This document shows positions 41,108 to 49,883 of a stretch of 50,509 bases of DNA, piece after piece (position 1 is the first letter of the stretch; each line of letters begins with the position of its first letter). The notes beneath the pieces are model-generated. The model had not been told where the DNA came from. It made no database searches and worked only from the letters and a program-made list of their open reading frames with translations. The DNA comes from Streptococcus sp. A12 (GTDB lineage Bacteria > Bacillota > Bacilli > Lactobacillales > Streptococcaceae). The translations under genes were made by a program, and so were the position numbers. The stretch covers positions 1 through 50,509 of the forward strand of contig NZ_CAJPOU010000006.1 in NCBI RefSeq assembly GCF_905372335.1, in the 5' to 3' direction.

Positions 41108-41776
41108 TTAAGCTTCAGTTTCAAGGAGATTCTTTGCAACAAGCGCTGCCAAGACTCCACCAACGATTGGAGCAAGGATAAAGATCCAAATTTGTTGGAG
41201 GGCTGCACCACCTACAAAGAGTGCAGGAGCCAAGCTACGAGCCGGGTTAACAGAAAGACCTGTAATGTTCAAACCCACAAGAATGATCAAGGTCAAGCTC
41301 AAACCGATGACAAGACCAGCAATCTTCCCGTTTCCTTTAGAAGCTGATGTCACTGTCATGATGACCAAGATAAAGATAAAGGATGCAATCACTTCAAACA
41401 AGAAACCGCCAAATGGAGTTACTCCTTTAGCCAAGGCATTTTCACCAAGACTAGTGGTTGACATACCGGAATTGGACAAAAGGAAGAAGACAGAAGCAGT
41501 TGCAAGGAAAGCTCCTACTACTTGCGCTACAATGTAGTTGACTAAGTCTTTTGAAGACAAGCGTTTGTTGACAAACATAGCAATCGAAACAGCAGGATTC
41601 AAGTGAGCACCAGAAACAGTCCCAATAGAGTATGCAGCTGCAACAATGGACAAACCAAATGCCAAGGCAATTCCTAAATGCCCAAGACCTTCTGTCCCAT
41701 TTCCAAAAACAACTGCGCCAGTCCCGATAAAGACAAGCATAAATGTGCCGATTACTTCAGCAAAAAACTTTTTCAT
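41108..41776 (-). CDS. MIP-family aquaporin with atypical selectivity filter
   Basis: A 222-residue channel with six transmembrane segments and both NPA loops (HLNPAVS with N60; SVNPARS with R180). The overall sequence is AqpZ-like (no GlpF insertions). By direct alignment with E. coli AqpZ, the aromatic/arginine filter keeps F40 and R180, but the His (AqpZ H174) is I165 and the Thr (T183) is L174. That is not the orthodox water filter. Streptococcal channels of this kind have been linked to H2O2 or O2 passage, which would suit a peroxide-forming species (inference). GGAAAC upstream supports the start. Single gene. Confidence 0.9.
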   Translation of the reverse strand: MKKFFAEVIGTFMLVFIGTGAVVFGNGTEGLGHLGIALAFGLSIVAAAYSIGTVSGAHLNPAVSIAMFVNKRLSSKDLVNYIVAQVVGAFLATASVFFLLSNSGMSTTSLGENALAKGVTPFGGFLFEVIASFIFILVIMTVTSASKGNGKIAGLVIGLSLTLIILVGLNITGLSVNPARSLAPALFVGGAALQQIWIFILAPIVGGVLAALVAKNLLETEA

Positions 41777-41808
41777 AATATAAGTTTCCTTTCTTCAAAC
41801 TGTTGTCT

Positions 41809-41837
41809 AGTTTATCAAAAATCCAGTCTTGCCTCAA
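41809..41837 (-). promoter_or_regulatory. Promoter of the aquaporin gene
   Basis: -35 TTGAGG (41832-41837), 17-nt spacer and extended -10 TGATAAACT (-10 at 41809-41814). Confidence 0.6.
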
Positions 41838-41863
41838 GAAATATGCCCAGACATCTCTGCACA

Positions 41864-41890
41864 CAAAAAAGCCATCCGAAGATGACTTTT
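41864..41890 (-). terminator. Terminator of the P-type ATPase gene
   Basis: Stem AGTCATC/GATGGCT with a TTCG loop (41870-41887), followed by T6 on the minus strand. Confidence 0.85.
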
Positions 41891-41899
41891 GATACGCGT

Positions 41900-44584
41900 T
41901 TAAATGGCGTTTTTATCCTTACCAAGTGCACGTTGAACGGCTTTGACAATCTCAACCAAAACAACAATCATAAGGGCACCTACAGCAACAACTAACCATT
42001 GCGTCAAGCTCAAATGAGACACGTGGAAGAGTTTATTGAATCCAGGTACCATAATCGTCGCCATTAAGAGAATAAAGGCAACTGGGATGGACCAGTTCAA
42101 GGTCTTGTTCTTGAAGAGTCCCACTTTAAAGATAGATTGGTAAACAGACTTGACGTTAAAGGCATGGAGTAATTGGATCAATCCAAGAGTCGCAAAGGCC
42201 ATGGTCAAAGCATCTGCATGGATTTCTGCTCGGGTAGAGTGTTCAGGAAAAATCAAAGCCCAACCGTAAACACCAAGAACCAGCATAGTTTGGAAGATTC
42301 CTTGATAGAGGATCGCTCCGAAGACCCCACCGTCAAAGAAGTTAGACTTACGTCCACGAGGTTTGTGGGTCATGACACCTGGCTCAGCTGGTTCCACACC
42401 AAGAGCGATGGCTGGAAGCGTATCGGTTACCAAGTTGATCCAGAGAAGATGTACTGGTTGCAACACATCCCAACCAAAGAGGGTTGCAAAGAAGATGGTG
42501 AATACTTCAGCCATATTGGCAGACAAGAGGTATTGGATAGATTTTTGGATATTGGAGAAGACCTTACGTCCTTCTTCTACCGCTACGATAATAGTGGCGA
42601 AGTTATCATCGGCAAGGACCATGTCAGAAGCACCCTTAGAAACCTCTGTACCTGTAATCCCCATACCGATACCGATATCAGCTGTTTTAAGCGATGGAGC
42701 ATCGTTAACCCCGTCACCAGTCATGGCAACAACTTTACCTTCATTTTGCCATGCTTTCACGATCCGAACCTTGTGTTCAGGTGATACACGTGCGTATACA
42801 GAGTATTGCTTGAAGACTTTTTGGAATTCTTCATCAGTGAGTTCATTCAACTCAGCACCCGTGAAGACATGGTCTTCTGTATCATTTGGATCGATGATTC
42901 CAAGACGTTTGGCAATAGCTTCTGCTGTATCTTGGTGGTCACCCGTAATCATGATTGGACGGATACCTGCTTCTTTAGCGACACGTACAGCTTCTGCAGC
43001 TTCTGGACGCTCAGGGTCAATCATGCCGACCAAACCTGAGAAGATGAGGTCAGATTCAACAATTTCAGATTCCAAGGTTGGGATTTCCTTGCTTGTCTTA
43101 TAAGCCATCATCAAGACACGAAGGGCTTGTTTGGCCAAGTCTTTGTTGATTGCAAGGATAGCTTTCTTGTCTTCTTCTGTGATAGGGCGAACTTCTCCAT
43201 TGACTTCAATACGTGTCACACGCTTGAGCAATTGGTCAGGGGCACCCTTCACAGCGATAAAGTAAGAACCATCTGCTTCCTTGTGGATGGTAGACATGAG
43301 TTTACGATCAGAGTCAAATGGCAATTCAGCCACACGAGGCTCATCCTTCAAGACTTCACGAACGTCAAAATTGTGGTCCAAGCCAAACTGTACAAGAGCT
43401 GTCTCAGTTGGATCCCCAATCAATTTGCCAGATGGGTCCACCTTGGTATCATTGGCAAAGTTCATGATACGAAGGGTATTGTTGCTAGCAGCAATTTCAG
43501 CTGCCGAACTTTGCAATTGACCGTTGGTATAGACTTTTTCAACCGTCATTTGGTTCATGGTCAAAGTACCTGTTTTATCAGATGCGATGATTTCTGTTGA
43601 ACCAAGAGTTTCAACCGCTGGTAATTTACGAACGATTGAATTGCGTTTAGCAAGAGTAGTTGTTCCTAAAGATAGAACGATAGTTACAATGGCAGGAAGT
43701 CCTTCTGGAATCGCCGCCACCGCAAGGGCTACCGCAACCATCAAGCCTTCTAATGGATGCTCTCCACGAACGAAGACACCAACTAAGAAAGTAATGACCG
43801 CAATTACAACGATTAAGTAAGTCAAGGCTTTAGATAATTGTTCCAAGCTTTGCTTCAATGGTGTTTCAGTCTCATCGGCATTAGCCAACATATCTGCAAT
43901 CTTACCAACTTCTGTATACATACCAGTGTTGGTCACGACACCAATACCACGACCGTAAGTTACGTTTGAGTTTTGGTAACCCATATTAACGCGGTCCCCG
44001 ATTCCAGCATCTGCTTCAACAAGTCCAGTCACATCTTTTTCAACTGGGACAGATTCCCCTGTAAGAGCTGCTTCTTCGATTTTAAGGGAAGCTGCTTCAA
44101 ACAAGCGCATATCAGCAGGCACGACATCCCCTGCTTCTAGCAAGACGATGTCCCCAGGCACCAATTCTTTTGAGTCAATCTCAATGACATGACCGTCACG
44201 ACGAACACGGGCCATCGGGCTAGACATATTTTTCAGCGCTTCAATGGCTGCTTCAGCTTGCCCTTCTTGGTAAACACCAAAGGCAGCATTCAAGACAACA
44301 ACGGCCAAGATGATAATGGCATCCGTTAGACCGTCCATTCCTTCTGTAATCACAGAAAGTGCCGCTGCCGCAAGCAAGATGATAATCATCAAATCCTTAA
44401 ATTGATCAAGGAATTTAGCTAGTAGGCTACGTTTTTCGCCCTCTTCCAACTCATTACGACCATAAGTCGCTAAGCGTTCTTGAGCCTGGGCGGTTGACAA
44501 ACCTTCGACAGATGAGTCCAAGTTCTTTAGGACTTCCTCAGAAGATTGCGTGTAAAACAAATCTTTATTTTGTTCTTTTGACAA
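41900..44584 (-). CDS. caxP: P-type cation ATPase (Ca2+/Mn2+ exporter, CaxP/MgtA-like)
   Basis: An 894-residue P2-type ATPase with about ten transmembrane helices. Motifs: PGD in the actuator domain, LTGES, the phosphorylated DKTGTLTMNQM, KGAPDQLL, MITGDH and TGDGVNDAPSLK. The PEGL helix (AIPEGLPAIVTIVL) and C-terminal cation-ATPase domain are typical of SERCA/PMR1-like pumps. In pneumococcus a close relative exports Ca2+ and/or Mn2+. The Mn2+ riboswitch directly upstream argues for manganese efflux here. The start codon is TTG with GGAGGAG 6 nt upstream. Monocistronic. Confidence 0.93.
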   Translation of the reverse strand: MSKEQNKDLFYTQSSEEVLKNLDSSVEGLSTAQAQERLATYGRNELEEGEKRSLLAKFLDQFKDLMIIILLAAAALSVITEGMDGLTDAIIILAVVVLNAAFGVYQEGQAEAAIEALKNMSSPMARVRRDGHVIEIDSKELVPGDIVLLEAGDVVPADMRLFEAASLKIEEAALTGESVPVEKDVTGLVEADAGIGDRVNMGYQNSNVTYGRGIGVVTNTGMYTEVGKIADMLANADETETPLKQSLEQLSKALTYLIVVIAVITFLVGVFVRGEHPLEGLMVAVALAVAAIPEGLPAIVTIVLSLGTTTLAKRNSIVRKLPAVETLGSTEIIASDKTGTLTMNQMTVEKVYTNGQLQSSAAEIAASNNTLRIMNFANDTKVDPSGKLIGDPTETALVQFGLDHNFDVREVLKDEPRVAELPFDSDRKLMSTIHKEADGSYFIAVKGAPDQLLKRVTRIEVNGEVRPITEEDKKAILAINKDLAKQALRVLMMAYKTSKEIPTLESEIVESDLIFSGLVGMIDPERPEAAEAVRVAKEAGIRPIMITGDHQDTAEAIAKRLGIIDPNDTEDHVFTGAELNELTDEEFQKVFKQYSVYARVSPEHKVRIVKAWQNEGKVVAMTGDGVNDAPSLKTADIGIGMGITGTEVSKGASDMVLADDNFATIIVAVEEGRKVFSNIQKSIQYLLSANMAEVFTIFFATLFGWDVLQPVHLLWINLVTDTLPAIALGVEPAEPGVMTHKPRGRKSNFFDGGVFGAILYQGIFQTMLVLGVYGWALIFPEHSTRAEIHADALTMAFATLGLIQLLHAFNVKSVYQSIFKVGLFKNKTLNWSIPVAFILLMATIMVPGFNKLFHVSHLSLTQWLVVAVGALMIVVLVEIVKAVQRALGKDKNAI

Positions 44585-44611
44585 AACAGTCTCCTCCTTT
44601 TTGGCCTCTTT

Positions 44612-44728
44612 TTACAAAAAAAGAGACCTGTTTTTTAAAAAAACAAGTCTCGCTGTTTAATATAGTGCCGGAAATAATTCGGAATGACGACACTATCGCG
44701 GGAAATCCGCCAGCTACTCCCTTGAGTG
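44612..44728 (-). promoter_or_regulatory. yybP-ykoY (Mn2+) riboswitch controlling the P-type ATPase
   Basis: The minus-strand leader reads CAAGGGAGTAGCTGGCGG, then CCGGCACTAT, the conserved elements of the yybP-ykoY aptamer. A terminator follows: GAGAC...TTTTTT/AAAAAA...GTCTC and then T7 (44612-44655). Mn2+ binding should prevent the terminator and turn the exporter on. The aptamer covers about 44660-44728. Confidence 0.88.
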
Positions 44729-44733
44729 GTTTC

Positions 44734-44761
44734 ATTATACCACAACTCGTAAAAAAATCAA
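44734..44761 (-). promoter_or_regulatory. Promoter of the riboswitch/P-type ATPase transcript
   Basis: -35 TTGATT (44756-44761), 16-nt spacer and extended -10 TGGTATAAT (-10 at 44734-44739). Confidence 0.7.
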
Positions 44762-44778
44762 GAAAAACTACTGATAAA

Positions 44779-45162
44779 CTAGTCTTCCCATGTCAATTCT
44801 AAGCGATAGGTAGCAAACTGTTGACTTCCGTCTGCCGTTAACAACTGATAAGACAAACCAAGCTTATTTTGCTCCAATCTATATTCCTGAGTATCAATCA
44901 CAAACTGCTGCATGCCTAGGGGAGTTGGAATGAGCGCATGACCTTTCTCTGAAGCTATAAATTTCATGATGGATTTTGGCGTTGAAAAGCGAGTCATGGT
45001 CAATTCTTGATCATGAAATTTCAAAGCGACTTTTTCTCCTTCTTCGTTTACGTAAAGCAGATAGTAATAGCCGCCTTTTTCCTTCCATTCCCCTTCGTAA
45101 TATTGGTCCATCACTTCCACTTGATCATCAAATTGAATCTGATTTTGTATTCTAATCTTCAA
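44779..45162 (-). CDS. DUF1934 (YwiB-like, calycin-fold) protein
   Basis: A protein of about 127 residues. It begins MKIRIQNQIQFDDQ and continues with a strand-rich EMYYEGEWKEKGGYYYLLYV-like pattern, fitting DUF1934, a beta-barrel family of unknown function. The frame runs to 45243, but an extended -10 (TGGTAAAAT, 45191-45199) lies inside it, and a TTG at 45162 has GGGATGGGA just upstream; the shorter form is preferred. It is divergent from the HD-domain gene. No terminator is evident after its stop. Confidence 0.78.
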   Translation of the reverse strand: MKIRIQNQIQFDDQVEVMDQYYEGEWKEKGGYYYLLYVNEEGEKVALKFHDQELTMTRFSTPKSIMKFIASEKGHALIPTPLGMQQFVIDTQEYRLEQNKLGLSYQLLTADGSQQFATYRLELTWED

Positions 45163-45190
45163 AAGTTCCCATCCTTTCCCTCTTTCCTTT

Positions 45191-45199
45191 ATTTTACCA
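45191..45199 (-). promoter_or_regulatory. Putative promoter of the DUF1934 gene
   Basis: Extended -10 TGGTAAAAT on the minus strand about 30 nt before the preferred TTG start. Confidence 0.4.
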
Positions 45200-45257
45200 A
45201 AAACTTCTTTCTTTTTGCTATTGCAACCATCTCTCGATACCAATTTAGGCCGTTTTC

Positions 45258-45266
45258 TGCTATAAT
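45258..45266 (+). promoter_or_regulatory. Promoter of the HD/HAD/murMN operon, probable leaderless start
   Basis: Extended -10 TGCTATAAT (-10 at 45261-45266) ends 6 nt before the ATG at 45273. AGAGG lies between them but only 1 nt from the ATG, too close for a working Shine-Dalgarno. Confidence 0.6.
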
Positions 45267-45272
45267 AGAGGC

Positions 45273-46583
45273 ATGAATGAAAAAGTATTTCGGGATCCTG
45301 TGCACAACTATATTCACGTGGATCACCCAGTCATTTACAAGCTCATTAATACAAAAGAATTTCAACGACTACGTCGCATCAAACAGTTAGGAACCTCTGG
45401 GTTTACCTTTCATGGGGGCGAGCATAGTCGTTTTTCGCACTGTCTAGGAGCCTATGAAATTGCTCGGCGCATCCTATCAATCTTTGATGAGAAATACACC
45501 GACCAATGGGACTCAAGCGAATCCCTTCTCACCATGGTTGCCGCCTTGCTCCATGATATCGGACACGGTGCTTATTCGCATACCTTTGAAGGGCTATTTG
45601 ATACAGATCATGAAAAAATGACCCAGGAAATTATTACCTGTCCTGAAACAGAAATCTACCAGATATTAATTCAAGTAGCACCTGATTTTCCTCAAAAGGT
45701 AGCCAGTGTTATCGACCACACCTACCCTAATAAACAGGTAGTGCAGTTAATCTCTAGTCAGATTGATGTCGATCGCATGGATTACCTTCTAAGAGACGCC
45801 TACTTCACTGGGGCTTCTTACGGAAATTTCGATTTAACTCGTATATTGCGTGTCATTCGCCCAGTAGAAAACGGAATTGCTTTTCAGGTCAATGGGATGC
45901 ATGCGGTTGAAGATTATGTTGTTTCTCGCTATCAAATGTATATGCAGGTCTACTTTCATCCAGCCACCAGAGCAATGGAAGTCCTATTGCAGAACCTGCT
46001 CAAGCGGGCACGTCATCTCTACCTTGCGCATAAAGAGTTCTTTCAAGCGACTTCTCCTCGACTGATTCCTTTTTTTGAGCATCAAGTTAGCCTGGCCGAT
46101 TACTTGGCTTTGGACGACGGCGTTATGAATACCTACTTTCAATCTTGGATGGAGAGTCCTGACTCCGTACTCTCTGATTTGGCCCAACGTTTTATCAATC
46201 GCAAGGTTTTCAAATCCATTCTCTTTCAAGATAAGGATGAAGAACAATTAGCTGCTCTCAAACAACTGATTCAAGAGGTCGGTTTTGATCCAACCTATTA
46301 TACGGCTATTCATCGAAACTTTGACCTTCCTTACGACGTTTACCGACCAGATTCAGAAAAACCTCGTACTCAAATTGAGATCATTCAGAAGGATGGAAAT
46401 TTAGCTGAACTATCCCTTCTCTCTCCTATCGTTGCTTCCTTAGCCGGTAGCAGACAAGGGGATAACCGCTTCTATTTCCCAAAAGAAATGTTGCTTGAAA
46501 ATAGCTTATTTACACCTCAACTACAATTATTCCAGTCCTATATTGTTAACGATACCTTCACAGGAGAAAAAGATGAACATTAA
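45273..46583 (+). CDS. HD-domain phosphohydrolase (YwfO/SAMHD1-like dNTPase)
   Basis: A 436-residue protein beginning VFRDPVHNYIHVDHPVIYKLI. The HD metal centre is visible: HSRFSHCLG (H56), LLHDIGHG (H94, D95) and the distal Asp in SSQIDVDRMDYLLRD. Family members hydrolyse dNTPs. It is the first gene of an operon with a Cof-type HAD phosphatase (11-bp overlap) and two FemABX genes. The mRNA is probably leaderless. Confidence 0.9.
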   Translation: MNEKVFRDPVHNYIHVDHPVIYKLINTKEFQRLRRIKQLGTSGFTFHGGEHSRFSHCLGAYEIARRILSIFDEKYTDQWDSSESLLTMVAALLHDIGHGAYSHTFEGLFDTDHEKMTQEIITCPETEIYQILIQVAPDFPQKVASVIDHTYPNKQVVQLISSQIDVDRMDYLLRDAYFTGASYGNFDLTRILRVIRPVENGIAFQVNGMHAVEDYVVSRYQMYMQVYFHPATRAMEVLLQNLLKRARHLYLAHKEFFQATSPRLIPFFEHQVSLADYLALDDGVMNTYFQSWMESPDSVLSDLAQRFINRKVFKSILFQDKDEEQLAALKQLIQEVGFDPTYYTAIHRNFDLPYDVYRPDSEKPRTQIEIIQKDGNLAELSLLSPIVASLAGSRQGDNRFYFPKEMLLENSLFTPQLQLFQSYIVNDTFTGEKDEH

Positions 46584-47382
46584 ACTTGTTGCACTTGATA
46601 TCGATGGGACTCTTTTAACATCTGACGGCCAAATAACCCCCGAAGTTTTTCAAGCCATCCAAGATGCCAAAGCTCAAGGGGTCCATGTTGTCTTAGCAAC
46701 TGGTCGTCCTCGTTCTGGTGTCCTTCGATTGTTAGAAGAACTTCATTTGGATCAACCAGGTGACCTGGTCATCACCTTCAATGGAGGACTGATTCAAGAC
46801 GCCCATACTGGCGAAACGCTCTATGAAGAACACCTCTCCTACAATGACTATTTAGATATTGAAGCGCTAGCTCGCAAATTAGCGGTTCCTATGCACGCTA
46901 GTACCAAGTCTGGCATTTATACAGCTAATCGTAACATTGGTACCTACACTGTCCATGAAGCCAAACTGGTCCACTCGGATCTTTTCTACCGCACTCCTAA
47001 AGAAATGGAGCATCATACAGTGCTCAAATGTATGTATGTCGATGAACCGGAAGTCTTAGAAAGAATCATCTCCTCTATTCCAGATAGTTTTTACGACCGT
47101 TTTACGATTGTTCGTTCTGCACCTTTTTACCTTGAGATTTTGCCTAAAACAGTTGATAAGGGTCAGGCCCTCTTACACTTAGCGTCCAAGTTAAACCTAA
47201 GTCCAGACCAGGTGATGGCGGTCGGCGATCAAGAAAACGATCAGGCCATGCTAGAGGTTGCTGGTCTCCCAGTCGCGATGGACAATGCTAGTCCTGAATT
47301 AAAAAAGATTGCGAAAGTTGTTACGCGATCCAACGATGAGTCGGGTGTTGCTTACGCCCTTAGAAAGTGGGTACTCCATTAA
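46573..47382 (+). CDS. Cof-type HAD-IIB phosphatase
   Basis: A 269-residue sugar-phosphate phosphatase-like protein. Motif I is VALDIDGTLL with both Asp present. Motif II is LATGRP, the type IIB cap lies in the middle, and motif IV is AVGDQENDQAML. ATG 46573 is chosen with AGGAGA upstream; the frame continues to 46495 inside the HD gene. The stop TAA overlaps the next ATG (TAATG), so it is coupled to the murM-like gene. Specificity unknown. Confidence 0.92.
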   Translation: MNIKLVALDIDGTLLTSDGQITPEVFQAIQDAKAQGVHVVLATGRPRSGVLRLLEELHLDQPGDLVITFNGGLIQDAHTGETLYEEHLSYNDYLDIEALARKLAVPMHASTKSGIYTANRNIGTYTVHEAKLVHSDLFYRTPKEMEHHTVLKCMYVDEPEVLERIISSIPDSFYDRFTIVRSAPFYLEILPKTVDKGQALLHLASKLNLSPDQVMAVGDQENDQAMLEVAGLPVAMDNASPELKKIAKVVTRSNDESGVAYALRKWVLH

Positions 47383-48596
47383 TGTATACTTACAAAATCG
47401 GCATTACTGCCGAGGAACATGATGAATTCGTTAAAACTAGCCCCCAAACCAATTTGCTTCAGAGCTCCGATTGGGCAAAGATCAAAGACAACTGGGGCAA
47501 TGAGCGCCTTGGCGTTTACCAAGATCACAAACTAGTCGCTGTCGCAAGTATTTTAATCCAGCCACTTCCACTTGGTTTTACCATGCTCTATATCCCACGT
47601 GGACCTATTATGGATTACCAAAACAGCGAATTAGTAGCCTTCATGCTCCAATCCATCAAAACATATGCTAAAAGCAAGCGTGCTGTCTTCGCCAAGTTTG
47701 ATCCCTCTCTTTTCCTAAGAAAAGGATTAATCGGCCAAGAAGTAAAAGATCAAGAGGCTACTTTAGCGATTATCCAATCCTTAAAAGAATGTGGAGCCGA
47801 ATGGGTTGGACGGACAGAAGACATGGGAGAAACCATTCAACCACGTTTCCAGGCCAATATCTATAAGGAATACTTCACTGAGGACCAACTGTCCAAATCC
47901 ACCAAGCAAGCCATTCGGACTGCTCGAAATAAAGGAGTTGAAGTCATCTTTGGAGGCACTGAACTCTTAGACGAATTTGCAGCTCTGATGAAAAAGACAG
48001 AAGCACGAAAAGGCATCCATCTTCGTGGAAGAGACTATTATGAGAAACTGCTAACAACCTATGCAGGACAATCTTATATCACTCTCTCAAGAATTAACTT
48101 AGCTCAACGTCTTGCTTCACTCAAAGAACAGCTTGAAAAAAATCAAGCCGAAGCTAGTCGTTTTAACGAAAAAACAAAACCAGGCAAGATCGATAATAAC
48201 CGTCAAGAAAAAGAACGCTTGGAAGAAGAAATCCAATTTCTCCTTCAAGAGCTAAAAGCAGGCCAAGAGATTGTTTCTCTTTCTGGAACCTTAACTCTTG
48301 AATTTGGAGGCACTTCAGAGAATGTCTATGCAGGAATGGATGAGAACTTCCGCCGCTATCAACCAGCTATTTTGACTTGGTATGAAACAGCCCAGCATGC
48401 CTTTGACCGTGGAGCTACTTGGCAAAATATGGGAGGAGTTGAGAACCAGTTAGATGGGGGACTCTACCACTTCAAGTCAAAATTTAATCCAATGATAGAA
48501 GAATTTGTTGGCGAATTCAACCTCCCAACTAGCATGCTATATCCCCTTGTTAACAAGGCCTATCAATTACGAAAAAAACTAAGAAATAAACAGTAA
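47382..48596 (+). CDS. murM: MurM-like FemABX aminoacyltransferase (interpeptide bridge)
   Basis: A 404-residue FemABX enzyme that adds an amino acid from aminoacyl-tRNA to the Lys of lipid II. Two GNAT-like domains are separated by a coiled-coil arm (about residues 245-300, EQLEKNQAEASRF). Signatures: TNLLQSSDWAKIK, MLYIPRGPIMDY, QAIRTARNKGVEV, WQNMGGVENQLDGGLYHFKSKF. The layout matches pneumococcal MurM, which places Ser or Ala first; MurM rather than MurN rests on gene order and recollection. Branched stem peptides from MurM influence beta-lactam resistance. The preceding TAA and this ATG overlap. Confidence 0.82.
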   Translation: MYTYKIGITAEEHDEFVKTSPQTNLLQSSDWAKIKDNWGNERLGVYQDHKLVAVASILIQPLPLGFTMLYIPRGPIMDYQNSELVAFMLQSIKTYAKSKRAVFAKFDPSLFLRKGLIGQEVKDQEATLAIIQSLKECGAEWVGRTEDMGETIQPRFQANIYKEYFTEDQLSKSTKQAIRTARNKGVEVIFGGTELLDEFAALMKKTEARKGIHLRGRDYYEKLLTTYAGQSYITLSRINLAQRLASLKEQLEKNQAEASRFNEKTKPGKIDNNRQEKERLEEEIQFLLQELKAGQEIVSLSGTLTLEFGGTSENVYAGMDENFRRYQPAILTWYETAQHAFDRGATWQNMGGVENQLDGGLYHFKSKFNPMIEEFVGEFNLPTSMLYPLVNKAYQLRKKLRNKQ

Positions 48597-48604
48597 GGTG
48601 ACCC

Positions 48605-49780
48605 ATGACATTCAAGATTATTAGTAGGGAAGATTTTTACCAACACTCTCTTACTACTTCCAATCACTCTTTTTTACAGAGTATTGAAATGGCTGATTTG
48701 CTTCATAAAAGAGGCGCAACTATTCATTATATTGGATGGGAAGAGCAAGGAACATTAGCTATCTCTGCCATTTTATACAGCCTACCTATGACGGGAGGCC
48801 TGCATTACGAAATCAATAGCGGGCCAATCGTTACGGATACTCGCTACCTACCAGATTTTTACAAAGCAGTACAGGCTTATGTAAAAGAAAATGGTGGCAT
48901 CGAATTCATTTTAAAACCCTATGGCCACTATCAAGTTTTCGATAGCAATGGCAATCCGACTAAAGAAGAGCAAAAACAGCTTCTCCAATCATTACTGGAT
49001 CTTGGCTATCAATTTGATGGCTTACAAGTGGGCTATCCTGGAGGAGAGCCTGTTTGGCATTATCTGAAGGACCTCACCGATTTTGATGCCAAATCTCTCC
49101 TAAAATCCTTCAACAAGAACTGTAGTCGGAATATTACGACTGCTCTCAACTATGATATTTCCATTCGAAATATTAGGAGAGAGGAAATCCCTCAGTTTAA
49201 ACAAATTATTGAGGAAACTGGAAAACGTCAAGGCTTTGAAGACAAGAGCCTGGACTACTACTACGATCTCTATGATACCTTTGGAGACAAGGCAGAATTT
49301 CTCATTGCTGAAATCAATACAGCTGATGCACTCGCTTATTTAGACCAGAAGATTTCCTTGCTCAATCCTTCATCCAAACAATATGAGCAACAGCTGCAAA
49401 AATTAGAGAAACAAAAGACAATTGTCCGGGAAACCTTGGCTAACGAAACAGCTGAAACAGTGCCCTTGGCCTGTGCCCTGATCATCTATAATCCATCAGA
49501 AGTGACCTATTTGTTTGGTGGTTCGTATACCAAATACCAAAAATTTTCTGCAGCCTTCCTGATTCAATACCATGCCATGAAGCGTGCATTAGAAAAAGGA
49601 ATCACCTTATACAATTTCCTTGGTATTCAAGGGGTCTTCGACGGCTCAGACGGCGTTCTTCGTTTCAAGCAGAACTTCAACGGCTATATCGTTCGTAAGA
49701 TGGGAACCTTCCGTTATTACCCAAATCCTCTGAAATTCAAAGCCTTGTCCTTGATCAAACGAATCTTAGGACGCTCATAA
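48605..49780 (+). CDS. murN: MurN-like FemABX aminoacyltransferase (second bridge residue)
   Basis: A 391-residue FemABX protein, diverged from its upstream neighbour. It has SFLQSIEMADLLHKRGA at the N-terminus, YPGGEPVWHYLKDL in the middle, a coiled-coil arm (about residues 240-290), and a C-terminal GVFDGSDGVLRFKQNFNGYI block. It lies 8 bp after the first enzyme, with AAGGTG as ribosome binding site, so the pair probably builds a dipeptide bridge. A FemX-like role is the alternative. A terminator follows directly. Confidence 0.8.
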   Translation: MTFKIISREDFYQHSLTTSNHSFLQSIEMADLLHKRGATIHYIGWEEQGTLAISAILYSLPMTGGLHYEINSGPIVTDTRYLPDFYKAVQAYVKENGGIEFILKPYGHYQVFDSNGNPTKEEQKQLLQSLLDLGYQFDGLQVGYPGGEPVWHYLKDLTDFDAKSLLKSFNKNCSRNITTALNYDISIRNIRREEIPQFKQIIEETGKRQGFEDKSLDYYYDLYDTFGDKAEFLIAEINTADALAYLDQKISLLNPSSKQYEQQLQKLEKQKTIVRETLANETAETVPLACALIIYNPSEVTYLFGGSYTKYQKFSAAFLIQYHAMKRALEKGITLYNFLGIQGVFDGSDGVLRFKQNFNGYIVRKMGTFRYYPNPLKFKALSLIKRILGRS

Positions 49781-49785
49781 AAAAC

Positions 49786-49812
49786 AAAACCAGCCTTCTA
49801 GCTGGTTTTTTA
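49786..49812 (+). terminator. Terminator of the HD-HAD-murMN operon
   Basis: Stem AAAACCAGC/GCTGGTTTT (49786-49794 with 49801-49809) followed by TTT on the plus strand. Confidence 0.9.
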
Positions 49813-49822
49813 AGACAAGAAA

Positions 49823-49850
49823 AGAGGCTGGGACAAAAGTCCTAGCCTCT
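49823..49850 (-). terminator. Hairpin, probable tpiA terminator
   Basis: AGAGGCT-GGAC/GTCC-AGCCTCT forms an 11-bp stem with one mismatch, followed on the minus strand by TTTTCTTG. It is about 160 nt past the tpiA stop, at the far end of the structured element. Confidence 0.65.
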
Positions 49851-49883
49851 CAATTGTTTTTGGATTGTCGAGCAAGACGCAGT

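Noticed and set aside
45163..45243. N-terminal extension of the DUF1934 protein from ATG 45243
   Set aside because: A likely promoter -10 lies inside it, and the DUF1934 domain starts at the TTG at 45162.
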